Shown here: in pieces, positions 1 through 9,756 of the stretch
How positions within the stretch are numbered: the stretch's first letter is position 1
How the letters are laid out: each line of letters starts with the position of its first letter
Assembly: GCA_003215775.1 (NCBI GenBank)
Contig: QCJW01000004.1
Location: 1 to 64,000, forward strand
DNA from: Prochlorococcus sp. AG-409-G20
GTDB taxonomy: Bacteria > Cyanobacteriota > Cyanobacteriia > PCC-6307 > Cyanobiaceae
Direction: 5' to 3'
Length of the DNA stretch: 64,000 nt
Position numbers and translations under genes: made by a program
The notes under the pieces: generated by a model
The model's input: the letters and a program-made list of their open reading frames with translations, nothing else
What the model was told of the DNA's origin: nothing
Database searches by the model: none

Positions 1-69
1 CAGAAAGCTTTATCTTTTTTGAGAAAATCTCCAGATCAGTTATATTTTTATTTTGCAAGTTAGATAAAT

Positions 70-1785
70 CTAGGTAGGTAATGGTAAGAGGTTTCCTATT
101 AAATCAGCGGCCATTCTCTTTGGCCCAAACTTACTTCTTAGAAGCCTTAATAATTGCCTTATGTTTTTAGTGCTGAGTTTGTCGTTGTCAATTAATGTGA
201 GAAGTAAGCTCTTGCGAAGTGAATGACCACTAGATCCAAAGATCAATTTAAGTCCATCTTTGGCTATAGGAATTAGATTCCTTTGACTTTCTGATTCTTT
301 AGTAACTACTTCTATTAGACTTTCAATTCTTTCGATTCTAAGCTTACCTTTCTCATCAAAGATCACATCCAAAAGTATTTCTAACATTTCTTGAGTATCT
401 CCTGAAAGAAGACGTTTGGCTACATAGGGGTATGCAACTGCAATTATTTTGAAATTGGGATCAAGACGTAATGCTAACCCTTCTTGACTCACAACTGCTC
501 TTATAATTAATGCGAATCTAGCTGGAACTCTAAAAGGATAATCAAACATAAGTTCGGAAAACTTATCAGTAATTGCTTTGAAGTTAAAGGAACCGACTTC
601 TTCACCAAGAGTTCCACCTAAAACTTCTTCAAGAATCGGAATTAGAGGTTTAATATCTCTATTTTCGCAGAGAAAACCTAGACTCTGGAAATCTTTTGCT
701 AATCCTTCAAAATCTCTATTTATAAGGTTCACTACGGCACCTGTTAATGTAATCCTATCAGAATCAGATATTGAGTCCATCATGCCAAAATCAACATATG
801 CTAAATGACCTAATTCCCCGGTTTTATTATTTAATGCGAACATATTACCTGGATGTGGGTCAGCATGAAAATAACCAAATTCTAATAGTTGTTGTATGCC
901 ACTAACAACCCCTGTTCTGATAACACTTTCCGCGTCAATATGTTGTTTATCTAGCTCTTCCTTGTTGATTAACTTAGTTCCATTTATCCAGGTGGTAGTT
1001 ACAACCCTTCTGCTTGAAAGTAGCCTTTCTACTTTTGGTATTGTTACGGCAGGATTGTTTGAAAACAGTTGCGCAAATCTTTCTGCATTATTAGCTTCTT
1101 TTTCGTAATCTATCTCTTCAAATAAGTTTTTACCAAATTCGTCGATAATTTCGCCTAGACCGAATCCAAGATTAAGTGGAAGTAAGGGCGCGCTAATTAC
1201 TCCTAATAATCTTATGATTACTAGATCTCTTCTTAATATGAATGGTAAGTTGGGCCTCTGAACTTTGACAGCGACCCAATGATTTCCATTTAATTTTGCT
1301 TTGTAAACTTGACCAAGGCTTGCTGCTGCGATTGGTTCTTTAGGGAAATCGTCAAAAAGTTCATTTGCCTTTTCCCCAAGTTCTTCGTGGATAATTGATA
1401 ATGCTATTTTATGATTAAATGGTGGGAGATCGTCTTGTAACTTTGTGAGTTCGTCAAGCCAATGTCGATTAACTAAATCTGGTCTGGTTGATAATGCTTG
1501 GCCTAATTTTATAAAACATGGCCCTAGGTCTGTAAGACTCTCTAAAAGGAATTTTGCCAGTTCTTTCTGAACAGATTCTTCTCTACTATTTCCCTTTAAC
1601 AAAATTATAAATACTATAGATACTATTGAAGTGATTATTTGAAAAAGTCTAGGTATCCATATCAATGGCTTGGCTATTAGCCATAGAAAATCTACATCAG
1701 GTTCATACCCCATTGATGCTTGTACTGTTGTTGTTGGAGAAGTTCGAATTGGATTCTCCAGCAAGTTGTTGCTCAATTTTTTCAC
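70..1785 (-). CDS. ABC1/UbiB (ADCK) family atypical protein kinase
   Basis: A 571-residue member of the ABC1/AarF/UbiB atypical kinase family. Family hallmarks are visible: the KLGQALSTRPDL motif near residues 93-104, the Ala-rich nucleotide loop AAASLGQVY (about 153-161), the ATP lysine in VAVKVQRP (about 174), the catalytic-type HADPHPGN motif and the metal-binding YVDFGMM. Hydrophobic segments occur near residues 45-63 and at the C-terminus. In cyanobacteria and plastids such proteins are tied to prenylquinone/tocopherol metabolism and thylakoid lipid handling; the substrate here is not known. The gene diverges from the decarboxylase gene with a 27-bp gap if Met1 is used. Met25 (position 1713) is an alternative start that would leave more promoter room. 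Confident in family, not in role. Confidence 0.9.
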   Translation of the reverse strand: MKKLSNNLLENPIRTSPTTTVQASMGYEPDVDFLWLIAKPLIWIPRLFQIITSIVSIVFIILLKGNSREESVQKELAKFLLESLTDLGPCFIKLGQALSTRPDLVNRHWLDELTKLQDDLPPFNHKIALSIIHEELGEKANELFDDFPKEPIAAASLGQVYKAKLNGNHWVAVKVQRPNLPFILRRDLVIIRLLGVISAPLLPLNLGFGLGEIIDEFGKNLFEEIDYEKEANNAERFAQLFSNNPAVTIPKVERLLSSRRVVTTTWINGTKLINKEELDKQHIDAESVIRTGVVSGIQQLLEFGYFHADPHPGNMFALNNKTGELGHLAYVDFGMMDSISDSDRITLTGAVVNLINRDFEGLAKDFQSLGFLCENRDIKPLIPILEEVLGGTLGEEVGSFNFKAITDKFSELMFDYPFRVPARFALIIRAVVSQEGLALRLDPNFKIIAVAYPYVAKRLLSGDTQEMLEILLDVIFDEKGKLRIERIESLIEVVTKESESQRNLIPIAKDGLKLIFGSSGHSLRKSLLLTLIDNDKLSTKNIRQLLRLLRSKFGPKRMAADLIGNLLPLPT

Positions 1786-1812
1786 CAGACTTTAGAAATC
1801 AAGGGATGCTTC

Positions 1813-3213
1813 ATGGGATTTTTGAAACTACTCACAACTAAACGTGGACGAAGCTTATTCCTTCCAGCTCATGGGCGTGGAGCAGCATTGCCTAGTGAGA
1901 TGAGAAATCTGCTGAGGAATCGAGCAGGAATATGGGATTTGCCTGAATTAGAAGACCTTGGGAGTCCTCTTGATTCACAAGGGGCAATAGCGAGAAGCCA
2001 GGAAGAAGCTGCAGAAGCTGCAGGGGTCCTTAGGGCTTGGTATGGAGTAAATGGGGCTACTGGGCTCTTGCAGGCAGCCCTGCTGGGGATTTGCAAGCCA
2101 GGTCAAGTCGTATTAATGCCAAGGAATATACATTGCAGTCTGATAAATGCATGTGTTTTAGGAAACTTAAACCCCATTCTGTTCGACCTACCTTACAAAA
2201 CTGATAGGGGGCATTACATTCCACCTGATTATGATTGGCTTGAGAATCTACTTGATGAGTTAGATAGGTTAAGTATTGATTGTTCAATTATTGTTTTAGT
2301 TCACCCTACTTATCAGGGATATGCGAATAATTTAGAACCTCTTATAGAGTTATTACATAAAAGAAACTTTTTGGTATTGGTAGATGAAGCTCATGGTGCA
2401 CATTTTGCAAGCAATGTTGATTCAAAATTACCTTCATCTGCCTTAAAGGCAGGAGCTGACTTAGTTGTTCATTCTCTACATAAGTCTGCATTAGGTCTTG
2501 TTCAGACTGCTGTTCTTTGGTTGCAGGGAAATCAGGTTGATCCCTATTTAATTGAAAGGAGTATGCGCCTATTAATGACAACTAGTCCAAGTTCTTTACT
2601 TTTAGCATCTTGTGAATCTTCACTTAGAGAATGGAGAACTGATTCTGGTAAGCAGAAGTTGAAATCTCGACTTGATGAGGCAAGATTTTTGTTTGAAGAT
2701 CTTAAGAATGCTGGTGTTCCTTTAATTAAGAGTCAGGATCCATTGCGCTTGATATTTCATACTTCTAAGATAGGAATAAATGGTTTAGAAGCAGATTCGT
2801 GGTTTATATCTAAAGGTTTAATTGCTGAACTACCTGAACCAGGCTGTTTGACTTTTTGTTTGGGATTCGCTTCTCAAAAGGGATTGTTAGATTTGCTCAA
2901 AAGAAGATGGACAGAATTTCTCGATACTCAAAGTTCCTCTTTAGGATTGAATCCTTTTCCTATTCCTCCATATCCTCTAGTGTCCGTTCTTTCGATGAAT
3001 TGCTCCTCAGCCTTTCAGAGACAATCAGAAGAGGTGTTGATATCTAATGCTATTGGTAAAGTTTCTGCAGAATTTATTTGTCCTTATCCGCCCGGTATAC
3101 CTTTAGTTCTTCCAGGTGAATATTTGGATGATATTAAGATTGAATGGCTTCTTAGGCAGAGACAGTTATGGCTTAAACATATAGATAAAAAGATAAGAGT
3201 AGTTTCTATTTGA
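1813..3213 (+). CDS. Orn/Lys/Arg decarboxylase family PLP enzyme
   Basis: A fold-type I PLP decarboxylase of the Orn/Lys/Arg family, 466 residues from the ATG at 1813. The PLP-binding lysine lies in VHSLHKSALG (K224 from this start), preceded by the VDEAHGAHF motif (about 190-199) whose Asp contacts the pyridine ring. The HGRGAALP stretch near the N-terminus is typical of the cyanobacterial group. The open frame extends upstream to 1720, but those 31 residues are Cys/Trp-rich and overlap the divergent kinase gene, so 1813 is preferred. It may make a polyamine precursor (arginine or lysine decarboxylase); substrate cannot be read from sequence. The family's C-terminal domain is short here. Confidence 0.88.
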   Translation: MGFLKLLTTKRGRSLFLPAHGRGAALPSEMRNLLRNRAGIWDLPELEDLGSPLDSQGAIARSQEEAAEAAGVLRAWYGVNGATGLLQAALLGICKPGQVVLMPRNIHCSLINACVLGNLNPILFDLPYKTDRGHYIPPDYDWLENLLDELDRLSIDCSIIVLVHPTYQGYANNLEPLIELLHKRNFLVLVDEAHGAHFASNVDSKLPSSALKAGADLVVHSLHKSALGLVQTAVLWLQGNQVDPYLIERSMRLLMTTSPSSLLLASCESSLREWRTDSGKQKLKSRLDEARFLFEDLKNAGVPLIKSQDPLRLIFHTSKIGINGLEADSWFISKGLIAELPEPGCLTFCLGFASQKGLLDLLKRRWTEFLDTQSSSLGLNPFPIPPYPLVSVLSMNCSSAFQRQSEEVLISNAIGKVSAEFICPYPPGIPLVLPGEYLDDIKIEWLLRQRQLWLKHIDKKIRVVSI

Positions 3214-3431
3214 CATTAGATCATGTCCTTGAAAATATTGAAGGTTATTTATTCATCGATTCATGATTTCATAGGAAAATGAAGGCTAAATGTAAGTTTC
3301 TGATTTTCGTAAATATGGATTATACATCCTAATTATAATTTAAAGTCTTATTAGTGCAATTCTCTAAGCCTATTCTTACTATACTATTTGCATTCGCTAG
3401 AAGTTCTCGCTAACTCTAAGATGTTCCATTA

Positions 3432-4316
3432 ATGGTTTTAGCTTTCCCTCAAAAACGTATTTTTAGTGGTCTTGCTGCCGGTGCATTTGGCGTTTTGGTT
3501 GTAGGACTTGGTGGATGGTGGTTCACTCTTGCCTTATCAGTAATTGTTCACCTTGCTTTATTAGAGTTTTTTCGTATGGCTCAATTTACTGGAATTAGGC
3601 CAGCTACGAAAACAACTTTAGTTGCATGTCAATTATTACTTGTTTGTACACAGTGGAGTGCTAATGGAGGGATTGATGCTGACTTAGCTGCTGCAGTTTT
3701 ACCTTTATCAGGAGCCGCTATTTGTTGTTGGCTTTTATTGCAGCCTGTTACTGGTTCGATTGCGGATATTGCGGCCTCAATTTTTGGTTTGTTTTATTTA
3801 GGATTTTTGCCAAGCCACTGGTTAAAGCTTAGGAACTTAAATGACTTTGACTTGACTCCTGGCTTGGACTTATTGCCTGGGTCCTTCCCGGAAACAATAA
3901 GCTCTGGAATGGTTATAACATTTGTTGCCTGTTTGATAGTAGTTGCTAGTGATATAGGCTCATATGTCTTTGGAAGGACTTATGGGCGTCATTCTCTTTC
4001 CCCAATATCTCCTTCTAAAACGATAGAGGGAGCTATAGGAGGTTTTGTATCTGCAATGATAATAGGTGTCTTGGCGGGTGAATTATTTAATTGGAATTTA
4101 GGTTTTTTGTTTGGTGGATTGTTAGGAGGCTTTGTTGCTTTATTTGCATTAGTTGGTGATCTTACAGAATCAATGATGAAGAGAAATGCAGGGTTGAAGG
4201 ATTCAGGGGATGTCCTGCCAGGTCATGGAGGTATCCTTGACAGGATAGATAGTTACTTGTTTACCCCTGCAGTTGTTTATTATATGATTAAAATAATTTA
4301 TCCTCTTATTGTTTAA
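3432..4316 (+). CDS. cdsA: Phosphatidate cytidylyltransferase (CDP-diacylglycerol synthase)
   Basis: Integral membrane enzyme of 294 residues that makes CDP-diacylglycerol from phosphatidic acid and CTP, the branch point to phosphatidylglycerol, an essential thylakoid lipid. The C-terminal family signature is intact: SPSKTIEGAIGG around residue 196, then LTESMMKRNAGLKDSGD and LPGHGGILDRIDS near 240-275, with the conserved Lys/Asp and HGG...DR residues. Six or more hydrophobic segments precede and surround it. The start ATG at 3432 follows a 218-bp gap after the decarboxylase, so it probably has its own promoter. It converges closely on the DUF2993 gene (6 bp between stops). Confidence 0.95.
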   Translation: MVLAFPQKRIFSGLAAGAFGVLVVGLGGWWFTLALSVIVHLALLEFFRMAQFTGIRPATKTTLVACQLLLVCTQWSANGGIDADLAAAVLPLSGAAICCWLLLQPVTGSIADIAASIFGLFYLGFLPSHWLKLRNLNDFDLTPGLDLLPGSFPETISSGMVITFVACLIVVASDIGSYVFGRTYGRHSLSPISPSKTIEGAIGGFVSAMIIGVLAGELFNWNLGFLFGGLLGGFVALFALVGDLTESMMKRNAGLKDSGDVLPGHGGILDRIDSYLFTPAVVYYMIKIIYPLIV

Positions 4317-4322
4317 AATTAA

Positions 4323-4955
4323 TTATAGATTTACCTTGGCTTCTAGCGTTATACTAAGACATTCATCTTGATTGTATATTTCCTTGATTTTTATTAATCG
4401 ATCCATTGGAAGAAATTCTGATTTTGTGTTTTCATTATTAGTAAATTTAATTGTTCCATTGGAGGCTGAAATACTAAAAAGATCTGATTCAGAATAAGTT
4501 CTGTTATCAGTAAATAACCTTATTTTGCTACCTATGATTTCTATTTTAGATGGTTTATTTTGACCTGTCAGATTTTGTGATAGCCAGCATCCAAGCCAAG
4601 ACCATTTGCCATTTAAGAGACTTTCCTCTAAGGATTTGTTGTCTAGAGTTAATAGACCTTCAATTTTAAAGCCTTCTTTTATGTGTAATTTTCTATTTCT
4701 TATTGTTGAAAGAAAATTTATCTTGAAGGCATTACTTTTGAGATGAATGTATTTAATTTTTAGATCTTTAAAATCCACATTCTTTGCAGATAAATTCGCT
4801 CCACTTAGCTGACCTCTGCTTAGAGCAAAAGCCGAGCCATTGAGTTGGACTTTGATGTCTTCTGCTGCTTTGCATTTAGATGCCACCCATAAAGTAAGGT
4901 AATGAGAAATTAATTTATTAATTGGTGAGCTACTTTCGTAGCCTTTTTTATACAT
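4323..4955 (-). CDS. DUF2993 (LmeA-like) family protein
   Basis: A 210-residue protein that I place in the DUF2993 family, common in cyanobacteria and related to LmeA-type lipid/phospholipid-associated proteins. The visible pattern is an N-terminal amphipathic region with a CKAAEDIKVQLNGSAFALSRG stretch (split here by eye: CKAAEDI then QLNGSAFALSRG), then a repetitive beta-rich core (SGANLSAKNVDFKDLKIKYIHL region) and a weakly conserved C-terminus. No signal peptide is evident. It lies 3 bp downstream of the alpha/beta hydrolase gene, so it is probably co-transcribed with it and the dehydrogenase. Function is unknown; a peripheral membrane or lipid-binding role is inferred only from the family. 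Confidence 0.7.
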   Translation of the reverse strand: MYKKGYESSSPINKLISHYLTLWVASKCKAAEDIKVQLNGSAFALSRGQLSGANLSAKNVDFKDLKIKYIHLKSNAFKINFLSTIRNRKLHIKEGFKIEGLLTLDNKSLEESLLNGKWSWLGCWLSQNLTGQNKPSKIEIIGSKIRLFTDNRTYSESDLFSISASNGTIKFTNNENTKSEFLPMDRLIKIKEIYNQDECLSITLEAKVNL

Positions 4956-4958
4956 AAA

Positions 4959-5855
4959 TTACCATTCTGCGTTCCACATCATTGCAACTTCTTTTGGCTT
5001 ATCTAGATGTGGTAAGTGTCCGCATTCTTTCAGTTCTTGCCAATAGCTTTTAAGTAGCTCCTTGGATTTCTTCAATTGTTCTCCTTCGATGATTCTGTCA
5101 TTATCTCCCCAGAGAACCTTGATTGGCTGGGTTGGTAAAGGTGACCCACAATTTGCTAGACCTCCTGTTCTCGCAAATGCTGCCAATGAACTTCCCCATC
5201 CGTCAACATGAAGATGAAGTGAAGCTATTTGTTCTTCAGCTTCTCCAACACTATTTAGAGGGTCGTAAAATGCTTGCTTGCATATATTTTTTCTAACTAA
5301 TGGCTGGCTAAGAAACCAAACACCAATTTGATCAAGTATCATTGGTATTGGTTTGGGTTTGCCAGTCAATCCTGCAGGTGAAAGTAGTAATAACTTATTA
5401 ACTTTTTCAGGATTTTGTCGTGCAAGCTCCATTGCTAGAGCCCCACCCATTGAAGCACCTATAAGACCAACTTTTGCATTACCTGGTATAAGTGATAAAA
5501 CCTTATTTAAATGTTTTATTAAAGCTCTTGGACCATAATTAACATTTTTAGGTCTTGGACAGAAGCCAAATCCGTATAAATCTGGTATATAAAGTCTATG
5601 TGTTTTTTGTAATAGTGGTACCAAACGTCTAAATTCAAGAAAGCTACTATCAAAGCCATGGAGTAATAAAATAGGCGAGCCATTACCAGTAATAGCTATT
5701 GGATATTTTTCTGATTCTGTTTCTGAAAAAACATCTATTTTTAACCATTCTAGATGGTTACTAAGTTCAATTGCTAAAGGATCTATAAGATCCTTTCTTA
5801 GGTTCTCAAAGAGAACCTCTTCATTGGTTTGTGATTTAATCTTTGTTTTATTCAA
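4959..5855 (-). CDS. Alpha/beta-fold hydrolase
   Basis: A 298-residue alpha/beta hydrolase. The oxyanion-hole region LLLHGFDSS lies near residue 65, the nucleophile elbow GASMGGA (Ser about 139) is clear, the acidic residue is likely the Asp in VLWGDNDRII near 250, and the catalytic His lies in CGHLPHLDKP near 281. It resembles the cyanobacterial and plastid hydrolases often annotated as putative esterase or haloperoxidase-like. Its start overlaps the stop of the upstream dehydrogenase by 4 nt (ATGA arrangement), indicating translational coupling. Substrate unknown. Confidence 0.9.
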   Translation of the reverse strand: MNKTKIKSQTNEEVLFENLRKDLIDPLAIELSNHLEWLKIDVFSETESEKYPIAITGNGSPILLLHGFDSSFLEFRRLVPLLQKTHRLYIPDLYGFGFCPRPKNVNYGPRALIKHLNKVLSLIPGNAKVGLIGASMGGALAMELARQNPEKVNKLLLLSPAGLTGKPKPIPMILDQIGVWFLSQPLVRKNICKQAFYDPLNSVGEAEEQIASLHLHVDGWGSSLAAFARTGGLANCGSPLPTQPIKVLWGDNDRIIEGEQLKKSKELLKSYWQELKECGHLPHLDKPKEVAMMWNAEW

Positions 5856-6985
5856 AATGTTTTTCTTAGCTCTTTATTAGGTGAAAACATAGAAACAGTC
5901 TCTTTATTTACATCAATGATTGACTCCAATAGAATTTCGGAATTTAGACTGAATGGGATTTTCGTGATGTCTGCATTATGGATGCATGCAAAATCACAGG
6001 CTTTCTTTAGGTCTTTTAGACTAATTTCTGATAACCCAATTTGATTAAGATTTATGGGTAGATTTAGTTTTCTTAGAAAAGGAATAAGTTGATTTCTAGC
6101 CTGGCTGGCAAGTTTGTTGTATGAAACAATTTCTTCTAAGCGCAATTGAACCAGGATTCCAAAACCAACAATCTCGCCATGAATTGAATGATTAGTAGCC
6201 TCTAATTGAGTTAATCCATTATGTAGAGAATGGGCAATTGCAGTTCTACATTGAGAACCTCCAATACCTCCTATAAGACCAGCTGTAATTGCATTGCCCT
6301 CTATAACTCTTCTCCATGAGTCGCTACCTACATTTTTATAGGCTTCATAGCTATCTAGAAATAACTGATCTCTTAAGACTCTTGCCATTTGCAGAGCTTG
6401 CTGCACAAGGCCATCACTTGATTCGTTACTCGTTAATGCGGCTTCATACCATTTTGCGAGTGCATCTGCTACCCCACTTGAAATAGTGCGTCTAGGTGCT
6501 GTCTTGATAAAGCCATGATTAAATATAAACAAATCAGGGCAGGATGTTAGTGCAATATCTCTTTGAAAAAAACCTTCTGGACTATAGATATTAGCTAAAG
6601 CTGTCCAGCCTGCACAAGTTGCAGAACTGAGTGGGATAGTTATACAAGGAATAGAAAGATTTTGTGCTATAAGTTTCCCAGCATCTAATACTTTTCCCCC
6701 TCCAGTAGCTATTACACTGTCACAATTTTCTTTTTGAATAAATGCTTTTAGCCTTATAATGTCTGAATCACAGCAGTCATATTTTAATTCGTTAGGAATT
6801 GGATTTAATCCAAGATCCTTAAGATCTTGAATAATACTTTTCCTGGTTGAGTATGTTTCCTTGCTTCTACCTAGAACTAGAGGTCTCTTGGAAAGAGTAG
6901 GAATATAGACTTTTCCTTCTTCCCAAGCTGTATTACCCCTAAAAACTTTTCTGGGAGAGATGTTCTGATAATAGATTGACTCCAT
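5852..6985 (-). CDS. Iron-containing alcohol dehydrogenase family (glycerol-dehydrogenase-like)
   Basis: A 377-residue protein of the group III metal-dependent (iron-type) alcohol dehydrogenase superfamily, closest in layout to GldA. The NAD(P)-binding ATGGGKVLDAGK motif lies near residue 92-103. Metal ligands are plausibly the Asp in SGVADALAKWYE (near 170), the His in TAIAHSLHNGL (near 250) and the His in SIHGEIVGFG (near 267), all at the expected spacing. It heads a minus-strand operon with the hydrolase (4-nt overlap) and DUF2993 gene, and lies 13 bp from clpC. In picocyanobacteria its substrate is unproven; glycerol or a short-chain aldehyde/alcohol is only a family guess. Confidence 0.85.
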   Translation of the reverse strand: MESIYYQNISPRKVFRGNTAWEEGKVYIPTLSKRPLVLGRSKETYSTRKSIIQDLKDLGLNPIPNELKYDCCDSDIIRLKAFIQKENCDSVIATGGGKVLDAGKLIAQNLSIPCITIPLSSATCAGWTALANIYSPEGFFQRDIALTSCPDLFIFNHGFIKTAPRRTISSGVADALAKWYEAALTSNESSDGLVQQALQMARVLRDQLFLDSYEAYKNVGSDSWRRVIEGNAITAGLIGGIGGSQCRTAIAHSLHNGLTQLEATNHSIHGEIVGFGILVQLRLEEIVSYNKLASQARNQLIPFLRKLNLPINLNQIGLSEISLKDLKKACDFACIHNADITKIPFSLNSEILLESIIDVNKETVSMFSPNKELRKTF

Positions 6986-6998
6986 CTAGTATTTATTT

Positions 6999-9575
6999 TT
7001 ATACAGCAGCTTCTGCTAGTTTTGCTGATGGGTTATTAGAACTAAGGGCTTTTACATAAACTTGTTTGTTTTCATCAACATCTACTAGAACCTCGTCTCC
7101 ATCTTTAATTCTACCTGTTAAGACTTCTTCGGCGAGGCTGTCTTCAAGTAGTCTCATTACTGCTCTACGAAGAGGCCTAGCACCATAAGAAGGATTATAT
7201 CCTTCTTCTACAAGTCTTTCTTTGAAAGAGTCTGATACTTTTAAAGTTATTCCTTTACCTTGAATACGTGAGAAAACTTCTTTCAACATTATTTCGGCTA
7301 TATCTTTTACTTCATCTCGGGTAAGTTGACGGAAGACTATAATTTCATCAAGTCTATTAAGGAATTCAGGACGGAAATATTGTTTAAGCTCTTCATTTAC
7401 TAATGATCTAATTCTATTATATTGGCTGTCTTCTGCATTTTCTCCAGAGAATTCAAAGCCTAATCCACCACCACCTTTCTCAATTACTTTAGAACCTATA
7501 TTTGAAGTCATTATGATTAAGGTATTTTTGAAATCAACAGTTCTACCTTTTGAGTCAGTTAACCTTCCATCTTCTAAAAGCTGTAGCAATAAGTTAAATA
7601 CATCTGGATGTGCTTTCTCAATCTCATCAAAAAGAACAACTGTATAAGGTCTTCTCCTTACAGCCTCTGTTAGTTGTCCACCTTCATTAAACCCAACATA
7701 CCCTGGTGGAGAACCAATTAATTTACTTACCGTATGTCTTTCCATAAATTCGGACATGTCAAGGCGAATCATTGCTTCTTCACTTCCAAAGAAATAGGCT
7801 GCCAGAGCTTTTGTAAGTTCTGTTTTGCCAACACCCGTTGGTCCAGAGAATATGAAACTTGCTATAGGCCTATTTGGATTTTTGAGGCCAACTCTCGCTC
7901 TTCTGATTGCTTTTGAGACAGCTTTTACTGCTTCGTCTTGACCGATTAATCTTTGATGAAGGGTCTCTTCCATATGTAACAACTTCATTGATTCACTTTC
8001 AGTTAACTTCTGAACTGGAACGCCTGTCCATGAAGCAACAATATGAGCGATATCTTCTTCATCAACCAGAGGAGTTTCTATTTTATCAAGATTTAGATTT
8101 TCGATATTAGAGCTCTTTTTCTCATTGATAGGTTGATTGGTTTTATCTTTAGTTTTATCATCATCATCATCTTTTTCTTTTTTGTTTATTTGTAAAATAT
8201 TTCTTATTTTATCTCTTAACTCCACTTCCTTTTCTCTAAGTTCACCAGCTTGAGTGAAATTTTGATCTCTTACAGCTTCTTCCTTTTCTTTTTGAACAAC
8301 TCGAAGTTCTTTGTCTACTTCTTTGGCTTCAGGGGGTAATTTTGAATTTAGAAGCCTAACTCTACTTCCTGCTTCATCAATTAGATCTATGGCTTTATCT
8401 GGAAGATATCGATCGCTTATATATCTATCTCCTAAGTTTGCAGCTGCGTCAAGTGCTTCATCTGTGATTTTTAGTCTGTGATGTTGTTCGTAGCGTTCTC
8501 TTAGCCCACGTAAAATTTCAATTGTGTCCTCGATAGAAGGCTCACCAACCATTACAGGTTGGAATCTTCTTTCCAGAGCAGCATCACGCTCAATATGTTT
8601 ACGATATTCATCAAGTGTTGTTGCGCCAATACACTGTAGTTCCCCTCTGGCTAAAGCTGGTTTAAGGATATTTGCTGCATCTATTGCTCCTTCAGCTGCT
8701 CCAGCGCCTATCAAAGTATGTACTTCGTCTATAACAAGGATTACATTCCCAGCTGATTTAATTTCTTCCATTATCTTTTTTAATCGCTCTTCAAATTCCC
8801 CGCGATATTTAGTGCCAGCAACTAGTAATCCTATGTCTAAAGTTAAAACTCTCTTTTCTTCAAGAATATCAGGAATGTCTCCTTGTTGAATCCTCTGAGC
8901 TAGACCTTCTGCAATAGCTGTTTTACCTACACCTGGTTCGCCTATAAGTACTGGATTGTTTTTGGTTCTTCTTCCCAGTATCTGAATAACCCTATCTATT
9001 TCACTTTGTCTGCCAACTACAGGGTCTAGTTTTGACTCGCTAGCAAGTTTGGTCAGGTTGGTTCCAAATTCATCGAGAGTGGCTGTTTTTAAAGAACTTT
9101 TTCCGCTGGTTCCCCCTCCCCCACCAGCAGTGACTTCGGCAGTTTCTCCAAGCATTCTTATGACTTGTGTTCTGACTTTAGAGAGATCAACACCTAAATT
9201 TTCTAAAACCCTTGCTGCAACGCCTTCTCCTTCTCTTATAAGTCCTAATAAAAGATGTTCTGTGCCTATGTAATTATGACCAAGCTGACGTGCTTCTTCA
9301 AGTGAAAGCTCCAGTACTCTTTTAGCTCTAGGCGTGAATGGGATTTCTACAGCTACAAAACCTGAACCTCTACCAATAATTTTCTCAACTTCTACTCTTG
9401 CATCTTTAAGACTGACTCCCATTGACTTAAGAACTTTCGCGGCAACACCTGTTCCTTCGCCAATAAGACCCAGAAGTATCTGCTCAGTACCCACAAAATT
9501 ATGTCCAAGGCGCCTTGCCTCTTCCTGCGCAAGCATGATCACCTTAATAGCCTTTTCTGTAAACCTTTCGAACAT
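6999..9575 (-). CDS. clpC: ATP-dependent Clp protease, chaperone subunit ClpC
   Basis: HSP100/ClpC unfoldase of 858 residues that feeds substrates to the ClpP/ClpR protease, in cyanobacteria an essential cytosolic quality-control machine. Two N-terminal Clp repeats occupy residues 1-145 (paired [10 protein letters not shown] and [10 protein letters not shown]). The first AAA+ module has Walker A GEPGVGKT (212-219) and Walker B VIDEVH (281-286). A UVR/coiled-coil middle region spans about 415-465, and the second AAA+ module has Walker A GPTGVGKT (578-585). A low-complexity acidic/Lys insert (five Asp at about 469-473, then KTKDKTN) follows the UVR motif. The start at 9575 gives the canonical [10 protein letters not shown]-terminus. 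An inverted repeat lies upstream at 9612-9627. Confidence 0.97.
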   Translation of the reverse strand: MFERFTEKAIKVIMLAQEEARRLGHNFVGTEQILLGLIGEGTGVAAKVLKSMGVSLKDARVEVEKIIGRGSGFVAVEIPFTPRAKRVLELSLEEARQLGHNYIGTEHLLLGLIREGEGVAARVLENLGVDLSKVRTQVIRMLGETAEVTAGGGGGTSGKSSLKTATLDEFGTNLTKLASESKLDPVVGRQSEIDRVIQILGRRTKNNPVLIGEPGVGKTAIAEGLAQRIQQGDIPDILEEKRVLTLDIGLLVAGTKYRGEFEERLKKIMEEIKSAGNVILVIDEVHTLIGAGAAEGAIDAANILKPALARGELQCIGATTLDEYRKHIERDAALERRFQPVMVGEPSIEDTIEILRGLRERYEQHHRLKITDEALDAAANLGDRYISDRYLPDKAIDLIDEAGSRVRLLNSKLPPEAKEVDKELRVVQKEKEEAVRDQNFTQAGELREKEVELRDKIRNILQINKKEKDDDDDKTKDKTNQPINEKKSSNIENLNLDKIETPLVDEEDIAHIVASWTGVPVQKLTESESMKLLHMEETLHQRLIGQDEAVKAVSKAIRRARVGLKNPNRPIASFIFSGPTGVGKTELTKALAAYFFGSEEAMIRLDMSEFMERHTVSKLIGSPPGYVGFNEGGQLTEAVRRRPYTVVLFDEIEKAHPDVFNLLLQLLEDGRLTDSKGRTVDFKNTLIIMTSNIGSKVIEKGGGGLGFEFSGENAEDSQYNRIRSLVNEELKQYFRPEFLNRLDEIIVFRQLTRDEVKDIAEIMLKEVFSRIQGKGITLKVSDSFKERLVEEGYNPSYGARPLRRAVMRLLEDSLAEEVLTGRIKDGDEVLVDVDENKQVYVKALSSNNPSAKLAEAAV

Positions 9576-9611
9576 GGTCTACGCCACTAGAATGTTTATC
9601 TAATTTATCAG

Positions 9612-9627
9612 CATTACGAATGTAATG
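9612..9627. promoter_or_regulatory. Inverted repeat upstream of clpC (possible operator)
   Basis: A perfect 6-bp inverted repeat with a 4-nt spacer, CATTAC-GAAT-GTAATG, lies 37 bp upstream of the clpC start in the 181-bp gap between clpC and rimI. Its size and place fit a dimeric repressor/activator site or a short mRNA hairpin in the clpC leader. I do not recognise it as a CIRCE or CtsR box. The rest of the gap shows no gene. Confidence 0.3.
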
Positions 9628-9756
9628 TGTGTCATTTGAACTTTTGCTGGCATAACTGATATCAACAGCCTTGATAGGCTTGTAAAGTTATTATAATCTT
9701 AAAGAAATTTAGGAATTATTAGGAGTTCAAGGAGATCAAGCCTCAATTATACAGAG

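Noticed and set aside
1720-1812. Upstream extension of the PLP decarboxylase frame
   Set aside because: The 31 residues are Cys/Trp-rich and overlap the divergent kinase gene start; ATG at 1813 gives a normal N-terminus.
8155-8172. TCATCATCAT simple repeat
   Set aside because: It simply codes the Asp run in ClpC; not a repeat array or CRISPR.
8524-8889. 121-aa plus-strand ORF opposite clpC
   Set aside because: A shadow of the strongly conserved clpC coding frame; composition is Ser/Ile-rich and it has no family likeness. Other plus-strand ORFs over clpC are treated the same.
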